This document shows positions 47,699 through 56,606 of a stretch of 64,000 bases of DNA, one piece after another; within the stretch, counting starts at the first letter, position 1; every line of letters starts with the position of its first letter. The stretch is from positions 26,095 through 90,094 of the forward strand of contig LGRX02035339.1 of assembly GCA_001247695.2 (NCBI GenBank), given 5' to 3'. The stretch comes from Cymbomonas tetramitiformis. Taxonomy: Eukaryota > Chlorophyta > Pyramimonadophyceae > Pyramimonadales > Pyramimonadaceae. Under the pieces are notes generated by a model. It saw nothing but the letters and a program-made list of their open reading frames with translations. It did no database searches and had not been told where the DNA came from. The position numbers were made by a program, and so were the translations under genes.

Positions 47699-48985
47699 GT
47701 GGAAGCACCCCAACAGACGGTCCCCGAAGAGACGGTCCCGCAGGCAGAGGAGCACCCCCCCAACCTCGGGGGCCCCTTGGCCGTAGGGGACCAGGTGGAC
47801 GTCTTCGCCACCCCCCCAGGCGGACGTGGGTCGTACCGGTATCGGTTACGACACCGGAAAGGCCACCAAATCTGGCCTCTCGAACCTTGTCATTGGTCGG
47901 GCTACCGTCGCCGCCATCGGGCCGGGAAAATCATTGAACGAGAAACCAATGATTTTGCCCAAAGATACCTACGAGCTGTACGTTGAATTCGTCGTTCACC
48001 TCCCAGATAAGGGGGAGGTTTACCCCGTGGAGCGGATTCTTTCCCACCACATGTCGATGGTGGACGAGCTCGTGAGTGCCGAGCAACTCCGCACCGGGAC
48101 GGCTAATAAAACGATGGAGATGCTGGAGCACAACCTCCAGTCAGTTATAGTAAGAAAAAATGTTATCTGGCAAGTCCTCCCTCCCTCCCTGCCTTCCCCT
48201 GCAACGTTCACATTTTTACCTTTTGCACTTACGCGAACGTCCATGTGTACATGTGTGCGTGGTGTTGTTTTGCTGTCCATACGCGTGGACACCATTTATT
48301 GTGCCGTCCATACGGGTGGAAGACGGTGTACATACGTAAGGACGCCGTCTAACAAGTGGTTTATGTACGCAGGATACACAAGGCCTACTTGAGGCACGCC
48401 AACACGGAGAAGCTGTATCCCGAGAGGCTGACAGCGAGAAAACTGGCCGGCCTGAAGTTGGAGCCTGCTGAGGTATCGGAACGGGACCGTGGATACCCCC
48501 CGTCACGGTGTGTTTGCTTGTATTGTTCTAGTGGCATTTAGCTTGTCATTTGTTGTCGTTGCTCTTAATGCACTTACTTAGGTTGCATTCACTTGCAGTT
48601 CCATACGAGAGGAACGAGCCGTCACTGGTTCCAGGACGTGCGGGGGTGTCAGAAGCAAGATGGACACGAATCGGAAGTTGATGAGGATAACGCGGCCGAA
48701 AATGTTCCTAATGATGCTGATGTTGAGGCTGTCGAGGATCCCGCCGCTGCTAATGACGGAGTGGCTGTGGAGAATGAGGAGAGGGGCGAGGGCGTCGAGA
48801 AGGAGGACGAGGACGAGGACGAGGAGCATTCCTCTGAGGAGGAGGAGGAGGACAAGAAGGATGGGAAGAAGGATGAGAAGGATGAGGGCGGTTCCGCTCC
48901 CAAAAAGGCATCACCTTTTCAAATTCCAAAGAGGAAAAAGGTTGCACCTGCGTGTGAAAAGCCAGCAAAGAAGTCGAAAAGCTAG
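47699..48985 (+). CDS. Spliced gene of unknown function with acidic, then basic, C-terminus
   Basis: The exon ending at 48149 (donor ATA|GTAAGA) includes KPMILPKDTYELYVEFVVHL, PVERILSHHMSMVDELVSAE and MEMLEHNLQSVI. A middle exon (about 48380-48472) reads AYLRHANTEKLYPERLTARK and ends GAG|GTATCG. The last exon, 48599-48985, starts after TTGCAG in matching phase with RHWFQDVRGCQKQDG, then has a long Glu/Asp run and ends in KRKKVAPACEKPAKKSKS, a likely nuclear localisation signal. The 5' end is unclear: a frame from 47699 (Pro/Glu-rich) gives way to another near 47826. The family is not recognised; acidic plus basic tails suggest a nuclear protein. Confidence 0.5.
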
Positions 48986-49089
48986 GCTAGAATATTTTGT
49001 AAACATTTTGTAAACATTTTGTGTATCCGTGTACCTTTCCTGCAGTGCCCTGCTCTGTCCCGTCTTCTTACGTCTTACATACTTACGTC

Positions 49090-50560
49090 TTACATACGGT
49101 GTTCACACGTACGGACGGTTTGTTCATACGTGTGGACTAAATCGTCCATACGCATGAATATATATTATCACAAGCTATCCACGCGTACGGACACCGATGT
49201 CCATACGCGTGGATTGCATCGTCCATACGCATTGATATGTATAAACACAAGCTATCCACACGTACGGACACCGATGTCCATACGCGTGGATATGTAAAAA
49301 TCGTTAAGCAAATCAACGTCCATCCGCACGGACACCGACGTTCATCCGGATCAGGACGTCGTCCACACGTACGGACGCACATGTCCATACGTGTGTACTA
49401 TCTATTATTGACTGTCCTTATGGGAGTCCATATGCCGTCCGCACGCACGTTTACGATGTCCATGCGTCGTCCATATGCCGTCCTTACGGGATTACATACG
49501 GTGTCCGCACGTGCGATTATGAGGTCCATGCGCTATCCATACGCCGTCCCTACGGTAGTCCATACGATGTCCGTACGTGCGATTACGACGTCCATGCGTC
49601 GTCCATGCGTTGTCCATATACCGTCCGCACGCACGTTTACGATGTCCATGCGTCGTCCATATGCCGTCCTTACGGGATTACATACGGTGTCCGCACGTGC
49701 GATTATGAGGTCCATGCGCTATCCATACGCTGTCCTTACGGTGGTCCATACGTTGTCCGCACGTCCGGTTACGATGTCCATGCGACGTCCATACGTTGTC
49801 CTTATGAGAGTCCATATGCCAGGGTAGATATCTTCCGCGGAGGTGACTCGGCCCGCATTGGGAATTTACTTCGGCCACATTTCGGCCCGTCTCGGCCCGA
49901 ACCCAAAATTGCCCGGCGCAGGCGCAAAATTTTAATTTTAAGTATGACAATTTGTCAAAAATCGATAAAATTTTGGAAATTTATCGATTTTCCCCTCAAT
50001 GCGACTCGGCCCATCCGCAACTTTTCTTTCGGCCCGCCTTCGGCCCGGGCCTCCGTGACACGGCCCCGGGCCGGCCAATCCCAGGAAGATATCTTCCCTG
50101 CCATATGCCGTCCGCACGCACGTTTACGATGTCCATGCGCAGTCCATATGCCGTCCTTGCGGCATTACATACGGTGTCCGCGCGTGCGATTGTGATGTTC
50201 ATACGCTATCCATACGCTGTCCTTACGGTGGTCCATACGCTGTCCGCACGTCCGGTTACGATGTCCATATGCTATCCATACGGGTTTCCATACGGTGTCC
50301 CTGCGCTGTCGTGCGGTTGAATAGTGCCTCTGTCCATACGTATGGACACCATGTGGACATGTTTTCTGTCCATACGGTGTCCATACGAAATCCTTACGGT
50401 GTCCATGGGACATTTTCATATGGACACCACAATTACGCGTCGTCCGTATGGTTCTTACATATGCATCAAGGTTTCGCCAGAAATCTGTCCAGACCGTCCA
50501 TACGGTTGTCCATATGGGTCCTTTCGATGTCCATACGCTGTCCATATGCGAATCCACACG
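49090..50560. repeat. Degenerate array of GTCCATACG-type motifs
   Basis: The stretch consists of dozens of GTCCATACG, GTCCGCACG, GTCCATGCG and TCCTTACGG words at 12-20 bp spacing. In the left part the words are arranged as long inverted repeats: ATCCACGCGTACGGAC faces GTCCATACGCGTGGAT at about 49177-49215, and a second such pair lies near 49254-49292. A longer-period unit (TTACGATGTCCATGCG...) recurs at about 49450, 49636 and 50121. Scattered words appear from 48230 inside the neighbouring introns. The repeated R-Y-P-Y-A-V peptides read here are artefacts. An inserted MITE splits it. Confidence 0.85.
49820..50100. mobile_element. hAT-type MITE, 281 bp
   Basis: The ends are CAGGGTAGATATCTTCC (49820-49836) and GGAAGATATCTTCCCTG (50084-50100), inverted repeats of 17 bp with one mismatch. 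An exact 8-bp duplication, CCATATGC, flanks it (49812-49819 and 50101-50108). An 8-bp duplication with CAGGG ends is diagnostic of the hAT superfamily. The core is rich in CTCGGCCCG boxes and holds an AT palindrome around ATCGATAAA...TTTATCGAT. It has no coding capacity. Confidence 0.92.
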
Positions 50561-51640
50561 GATGAATGGAGCAATAATCCGTAGCGCCTGCTGTCGCCAT
50601 ACAAATTTTAGGGGATTCGGAGGACCCCCCCTGACAAGTACTTCCAGAGTCTCCGGACGCCCATAAGCTCAATCTGCGTTACAAACCCTAAGTAATATTC
50701 GCGCTATTTCGGTCCGGAGATTCGGGTTCCAGGGTACCACAAAACTCTACTGTAAACTGTAACAAGAACCCTCGAGCATCGCGAGATCGGCCGCGAAGCG
50801 GCCTGCGGCTTGACTCGGGTTCCAGAGTTGAGAGTAGGACAAGGCAGGCGAGGGTCTCAGGCGCGCTGCGCCGGGAACTCGTCAGGGATGACATATTATG
50901 ACTGCATGTCACAGCTGCTTTGAACAAGGCTACAATCGAGCAATCGCAATATCTGTATGCCAGGAAAGATTGACCAGTATTTTAATAGGGTGAGACAAAG
51001 CTCTTCCAAATAATTACTTTATATGTGGCCAGAAAAGGTGAAAATGGGTAAAATCCCATTGCGGGAGATTTCAAAATTGAAATTTGGACTCCATTTTTTC
51101 ACGGAATATCATTTTATACCTATTAAGGTACCTGAAAAATATTATGTGCACATTCATATCTCATGTAACACCCTAAAAATCGTGTGTGTAACACCTAGGG
51201 GTGTACATAGTGGCTGTAACTAAATAATGCGTGAAAAACTCGCACGCATGATTTCAAAATGAAAAATTGGGTTTGATTTTTTTCGCTGATCCAATTATTC
51301 AGCTATTGATAAATATGCCCAAAATATTACAGCACTTGTAACACCCTGTAACACCCTGAAAATCACGTGTACGTTATAGGGGTGTAACATACCTCCTAAA
51401 TACCACGTGATATACAGTGACATATTAAATGCAGTTTTGCTTCAATTCCTTCAAAAAATGTTCATACTGCTTTAATTTGACATAATTTAGTGTTACTGAT
51501 ACCATGTACCACCTTAATGTCACTGTAGGTGATAAGGGTCACTGTAACCCTATACACCCTAAAATGCCGCTATATAATAGCAAAACACTCTGTGTTTGGC
51601 ATTTATGTCATGCTGAAATCAGCACAGTTATGACAATATA
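50561..51640. other. No gene seen; AT-rich spacer
   Basis: The first part has two related stretches with TTCGGGTTCCAG / CTCGGGTTCCAG and an inverted GGCCGCGAAGCGGCC near 50790. The remainder (51000-51640) is AT-rich, with recurring TGTAACACCC words near 51165-51360. Confidence 0.4.
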
Positions 51641-51641
51641 T

Positions 51642-51729
51642 CGGGCAACAACCCAAAAACTGTCGGGCAACAACCTAAGAACTTTAGGGCAACAACCCAA
51701 GAACTGTAGGGCAGCAACCCATTAGCTGT
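51642..51729. repeat. 22-bp tandem repeat, four copies
   Basis: The unit (A/C)GGGCAACAACCCAAGAACTG with small changes is repeated four times without spacing, 88 bp in all, just upstream of the methyltransferase-like exon. Confidence 0.85.
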
Positions 51730-51792
51730 ATAAGTTCCTTAAAGGACAGCATACTACATATAAAAGATACATATAAAAGGGAAGGTGAACGT

Positions 51793-52233
51793 GTGAGCCG
51801 CGCTTCACTTTTGCGCGGCTTCCCGGTTGTGCACCAGATGTTCAAACGCGACGGCAAAGTCGTGAATAACCATCAGAAACCCCAAGCTCTGTTGATGGAG
51901 CTGATCCAGTGCCACATGCTCGGTGACAACCCGGGCAAGACGGATGAGAACGGCCATCCACTCAACTGGATTCTCGACGCTTGCTGCGGCGTCGGCTCGA
52001 CGTCCATGGCCGCCATGAGGTGTGGTATGAACGCGATCGGCTTCGACCACGACCAGTACATGGTCAGCTCTGCGCAGCAACGGCTGATCAAGTTCCACGC
52101 CGAGCCCGATCAGCATGCCGAGTTGAAGCCCAAATCGAAGAGCGAACCGACGGCGAAGGGGAAGGAAGCAGCCACTGCCGAATCTGAGGAAGAAGACTTA
52201 GATGAAGATGAGACCGAAGAGAATGCTAAATAA
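51793..52233 (+). CDS. DNA N6/N4 methyltransferase-like protein, C-terminal exon
   Basis: The frame opens at 51793 with GTG. The plausible start of the coding part is just before MFKRDGKVVNN, after GTGCACCAG, a possible acceptor. It contains NHQKPQALLMELIQ and then WILDACCGVGSTSMAAMRCG...IGFDHDQYMVSSAQQRL. In N6_N4_Mtase proteins this order (K-P near the start, then a D-x-x-x-G-x-G-S/T AdoMet loop, A-A and I-G-x-x) forms the cofactor pocket. The D-P-P-Y catalytic motif, which precedes this part in the family, is not in this exon. The protein ends in an acidic tail (EEEDLDEDETEENAK). It may be the last exon of a gene whose other exons are displaced by repeats, or a fragment. Confidence 0.6.
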   Translation: MSRASLLRGFPVVHQMFKRDGKVVNNHQKPQALLMELIQCHMLGDNPGKTDENGHPLNWILDACCGVGSTSMAAMRCGMNAIGFDHDQYMVSSAQQRLIKFHAEPDQHAELKPKSKSEPTAKGKEAATAESEEEDLDEDETEENAK

Positions 52234-52467
52234 ATTAGCAGGATTTGTCGACCGCCCTGACTGATAGTATCAGTCATGCCTCGACGGTATAGGGTGAAAA
52301 GTACTCTGCTCGTAAACATTTGAATAAAGAATGATACATGTATGCATATTTCGGTGTTTTCATTGTACGCATACTGCACTTTTCTAGCTTGTTGCATTTA
52401 TGTATCCCTATTTCGCGCATAAATATCACTAAACCCTGATTTTTATGAAATATATATAAATCCAAAA
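52234..52467. other. Spacer; no gene seen
   Basis: 3' flank of the methyltransferase-like exon, AT-rich. Confidence 0.4.
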
Positions 52468-53541
52468 ATGACATATGATAATGTCATTTTCATCGAATTG
52501 TGTGTTACATGCTTGAACGTATTGAGCTCGAAGATGCAAACAAAAATCTGGCCATTTTCTCACTTGAAGATGTACTTAAAGGATGCCTTGGGCGACATCG
52601 AGGATCAATATGTGCATTCCACCACCTTGGACCTCGAGGACTCCACCCAACGAGCCAAATATGGAGGTATGCTTTCTCATTTCAGCAATCTCTGACTTGC
52701 ATGTCACTCAAAGTGAGTTTATGAGCGTTTTCTGATGCCCAAAAATCAATTTCCTGCATTTTGGGGGTTTAAGGTCATGTGTATTATGTGTAAGACATCT
52801 GAAAATGATTTTTTTGCATTTACTAGGGAAGAGAATGCAGCAATTCTTCGAGAAGGTTGGGAATGATGGTGGACAATACTATGGTGATATCTTGTTCAAC
52901 ATGGACAAGACTTGGGGAGAGTGTCAATTACGAGTTGCGCAGATTGCGGCTTGCCTTGTTGTGTGCGTGTACGCACGTTTCCCCGATATTGAAGTGTTGA
53001 CCGCATTGTGCATTTTGGACCCTAAAATGCTACCACGTGGCGATCCCAATGCTGAGGAGGATCCGCTCACCACATATGGCATCGCTGAAATCCGATTGTT
53101 GTACACTCATTATCCCACTTTGCTTGTCGCCGAGAGTGTGGAGCAACTACTTGAAGAGTGGAAAAAGTTCCGGACCATGATGTGGGATGTCTACCGCGAT
53201 GCCGAGATCACTACCTTCCTCCCCCAAGTTGCGCAAGCGTATAGCAAAGTGGGCGAGGATGACCGCTACCCCAACATGTTGACTTTTGTTGAGTTGGGAT
53301 CGGTCGTGGTGATGTAAAATGCGACCACGGAACGTGGCTTTGCGCATCTCAATGATATTATGACGCATGACTGCACACGTATGGAGGTGAGGAGCTGAGG
53401 ACTGCAAATGATATCTTGACCATCAAGATGCTTGGTCCAGATTTGGGAGGACAAAATGGCATGGTCCGAAAACTGATTGGTGATGCGGTGGATGTGTTCC
53501 AGCGCAAGGATGTGGATGCCGCATCCGATAATGTCAAGTAC
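52468..53541 (+). pseudogene. Decayed hAT-like transposase, two exons, stop and frameshift
   Basis: Exon one reads KMYLKDALGDIEDQYVHSTT and ends at 52665 (GGAG|GTATGC). Exon two starts at 52827 after ACTAG in matching phase, with MQQFFEKVGNDGGQYYGDIL. It includes DIEVLTALCILDPKMLP, LLEEWKKFRTMMWDVY and YPNMLTFVELGSVVVM, where a TAA interrupts at 53315. Past the stop, the same frame gives NATTERGFAHLNDIMTHD, which matches the terminal dimerisation region of hAT transposases (usually S-A-x-x-E-R-x-F-S-x-M-N-x-I). A frameshift near 53390 precedes RTANDILTIKMLGPDLGG. No DDE residues can be assigned with confidence. It may once have moved elements such as the 281-bp MITE. Confidence 0.6.
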
Positions 53542-53870
53542 TGAAATTAATTTTTCACGTGTCACCAAAGCATAGGGTCATTAATTTGCTTGTAAAAATC
53601 GACATGCTCAGTCGATGGGGCTGCAAATTCGTGCACTGTATGAGGTGATATATGGGAACATTTTGACATATCGAACGCAGCATTCCGATCATTTTGGACT
53701 TGAAAACTGAAATTAATTTTTCACGTGTCACCAAATCATACGGGTTATTAATTTGCTTGTAAAAATCGACATGCTCCGCCGATGGGGCCGCAAAAGTGCA
53801 CTGTATGAGGTGATATATGGGAACATTTTGACATATCGAACGCAGCAGATTCGATCATTTTGGACTTGAA
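53542..53870. repeat. 166-bp tandem duplication (third, partial copy at 55549)
   Basis: ACTGAAATTAATTTTTCACG starts copies at 53542 and 53707. Both run through TGAGGTGATATATGGGAACA and TTTTGGACTTGAA. A third, shorter and more diverged copy starts at 55549 beyond the TRIM insertion and extends to about 55620. Confidence 0.9.
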
Positions 53871-54172
53871 TCACGTAGAGTACAATATTAGGTACCCTAT
53901 AGTAGTATCTAGTAGTATGTGACTCCTTGTGTCACTCACACCTGAAGCATCGTAGTTGCGGTCGCGGTGTCACACGTTATGATGATGACACTGCGACACG
54001 CGCCCCTCTCAGACAATCTTCCCGCAGTAATAACTTGGCGGCGTAAGCCGCCACTCCTTACTCCCGTAATATTATCCTCGAGTCCTTTCACTGCCTGTGT
54101 TCAACCTGCAGTGATCGTACCGCCTTTTTCCGTACCCCTCTATGTAGCTAGTAGATATCGTGGTTCTCATGA
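53871..54172 (+). repeat. 5' LTR of the TRIM-like element
   Basis: 302 bp. It contains the hairpin GGCGGC..GCCGCC near 54039-54054 and a TGTGTCACTCACACC inverted motif. It is followed at once by the primer-binding site GGTTATGGGCC. Confidence 0.9.
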
Positions 54173-55242
54173 GGTTATGGGCCTCGCTTACGCTTCCCCT
54201 GTATTTTCCAGGTTCTGATTCGCGAAATCTTGAGATTTTCCGCGTTTACTAGCTTCATTTTTACAGCCGGCATGGTTTTTGCGATGATCTCGGCCAACGC
54301 GACCGCTGCAAACTTTCTCTCGCTGCCACAAGGGAGTGGTGACCCCGGCAACAATCTCTCTTTTCCGGAATTTGTGTCCCCGGAAATTCAGCCATTTCGA
54401 TGGGAGTAGTGACCCCACTTTGGCGACCAACGTCATTCGATGACAACCTCTCAGCAGCAACCGCCGCCAGCCTGGAATTTCGCAGACCTGCTGCGCCCCG
54501 CGACCTGCCGCATTTTCAGTGCCCCCCTCTTTCAGATCTGGAAATCGGATGTGCCATCCACCTCTCATCGTCGGTAGTGCTATTTTTTACCTTTCGGTAT
54601 TTTTAACGCGCTGCCCTTTTCGTAAACTGAATGGACTCTTGGGAACCGGTAGCCCGTAAGCCGTACATCTTCCTCAACCTCTTTGACTGTTTCGTCATTC
54701 TTTACTAATCAGCCATTTGGCAGATTTTCTGGCCAGATTTACAGCCCCATCGCGTTCGTCGACCCTTCTCTCCTCTCTACGCCTCTGGAAGTTGGGATTC
54801 ATCGACACCAACCTGAACAGCCTGACCCCTCAAAAGCTGTTCCTCAACGGCCTCATTTTCAAGAAAATTCGACGTGTTTTGTGTGGGCATCGTCGACATT
54901 TTGCAGCCAAATAACTTCGCGCGATCTGCCAAGGCCAGTTTTCAGTTTTGACCCTTCTCCACGCCCCCATGGCGTGTGATGATCTTCGAGGGACCTGAAA
55001 TTATCTTTAAGAACGAAAATCAACATTTTCAACATTCTACGATCACACGTCGCGATCCCTTTCGTAGGTAGTGCTTACAAGCACTTTACTTGGTAGTGCC
55101 TTAGAGGTAATTTGCTGAGTGTGCTTTTTGTACGTAAATCGGTAGTGCCCTAGACGTATTTTCTAGCATGCATACCGTAGTGTACCCTTCCATTGAATGG
55201 GTAGTGCTTCATCCTTAGTGACCACTTCGTAGTCAGGTAGTG

Positions 55243-55543
55243 TCACGTAGAGTACAATATTGGGTGCCCTATAGTAGTATCTAGCAGTATGTGACTCCTT
55301 GTGTCACTCACACCTGAAGCATCGTAGTTGCGGTCGCGGTGTCACACGTTATGATGATGACACTGCGACACGCGCCCCTCTCAGACAATCTTCCCGCAGT
55401 AATAACGTGGCGGCGTAAGCCGCCACTCCTTACTCCCGTAGTATTATCCTCGAGTCCTTTCACTGCCTGTGTTCATCCTGCAGTGATCGTACCGCCTTTT
55501 CCGTACCCCTCTATGTAGCTAGTAGATATCGTGGTTCTCATGA
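55243..55543 (+). repeat. 3' LTR of the TRIM-like element
   Basis: 301 bp, partner of 53871-54172. It is preceded by about 190 bp in which GGTAGTG recurs six or so times (55067-55242), in place of a clean polypurine tract. Confidence 0.9.
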
Positions 55544-55620
55544 TTGAAACTGAAATTAATTTTTCACGTGTCGTCAAATCATAGGGTTATTAATTTGTTC
55601 GTAAAAATCGACATTTCAAA

Positions 55621-56606
55621 CGAATGGAGCCCCAAATCAGCCACGATTTAACCGCGCACAAGTAGCGAATCGAGCGCGCGATTTTGAAGCGGGATCGGAC
55701 GTGTGGCGCCAAAAAGTCATTTTTTCCCGCGCCAGCGCGACGGCGCGAGGTTAAAATTTTGACGCCACGCCGGCGCGCGGCGCGAGCGCAAAAAAGCTCG
55801 CGCCACGCCAGCGTTTCAGCGCGCTGGCGCCAACCCCCAAAACTCGCGCCACGCCGTCACGAAACCCAAAAACTGAATCGGCATCCTTGGAGGAGAGCTC
55901 ACACATCGATTTCCCGATCGGCCGCGCAGCGGCCTCGACTCATGGCTCCGGAGACAGAGTGTCACAGTCGACTCGAGTGTCTATGATCAATGATGTCGAC
56001 CGGACGACACTCGACAGCGACACGTCCGAAGAAGCAAGCATGCCGATCGGATGCTCTTTTCCGAGTCTTCCAGTCTATCGTTGGGATCTCCCCATCGATC
56101 TGGTGGACCACAGCGTCCGGTCGGCCGAAGTTCTTCTCTGACGTCTTACTGGCGTCCATAGCTCCAACCTCCATACCGAGCCCTCCATACTGTACCCTTG
56201 CCTTCGCGCTTCGGCTTCGCTTGCCCGTGCGCAATTTGAAGCTACTCGAGCATCTAACGGTACCGAATGCTTCCACAAGCTCCAGCATCCAGCCTGCCTG
56301 CGATCTCGGGTATCGGTATGTCGATCTCCACTCTCCCTCAGTCTGAGTCTCGACTCTCGGTACTCGAGTCTGTTGATCTGTCGTGTGACACTCGCTACAC
56401 GCTCTACTGTACTCGCTACAGTAGTCTCCTCCCGCCTCGTCGTCGGGAAAACAGATGGATACAGTCTCAGTGCGGTGTGACTTCAAACAGCTGAGTGGAA
56501 GACTCGACATAAGAGGATTCGCTTCAAGACCTTGAAGTTTTTTTTTAATTGGCATAGTTTCAACTGTAGAACTGTCATTCATAGTCGATAATTAAAGTCA
56601 TTCACT
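55621..56606 (+). promoter_or_regulatory. GC-rich upstream region of the O-fucosyltransferase-like gene
   Basis: At 55690-55860 there is a dense cluster of GGCGCC, GCGCCACGCC and CGCGAGCG words, including TTTTTTCCCGCGCC (about 55719-55732), which fits the E2F consensus TTTSSCGC. Open frames at 55962-56582 (minus) and 55990-56346 (plus) are serine-rich and not convincing. The first ATG of the gene is at 56607. Confidence 0.35.

Larger units (their letters stand above)
53871..55543 (+). mobile_element. TRIM-like LTR element (1673 bp), complete with target duplication
   Basis: The LTRs are 53871-54172 (302 bp) and 55243-55543 (301 bp), nearly identical, starting TCACGTAGAG and ending TTCTCATGA. 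TTGAA flanks both sides (53866-53870, 55544-55548). The empty site survives in the neighbouring tandem copy, where GGACTTGAAAACTGAAA reads without interruption. Just inside the left LTR is GGTTATGGGCC, complementary to the anticodon stem-loop of initiator tRNA-Met. The 1.07-kb interior has no protein frame of note, so the element depends on enzymes from another element, plausibly Copia. Confidence 0.92.

Noticed and set aside
48649..48903. Serine-rich antisense ORF
   Set aside because: Mirror frame of the acidic run in the gene at 47699-48985.
49090..50560. CRISPR-like array
   Set aside because: The words are too short, spacing is irregular, there are no unique spacers or cas genes, and the context is eukaryotic.
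49237..50584. Long plus-strand ORFs with repeated R-Y-P-Y-A-V peptides
   Set aside because: Translation of the GTCCATACG word array; both strands are open, as expected for such repeats.
54188..54606. ORFs inside the TRIM-like element
   Set aside because: Short, overlapping on both strands, no motif of gag or pol.
55962..56582. 206-codon minus ORF and opposing plus ORF upstream of the O-fucosyltransferase-like gene
   Set aside because: Serine/arginine-rich with no domain; they overlap each other in the presumed promoter region.
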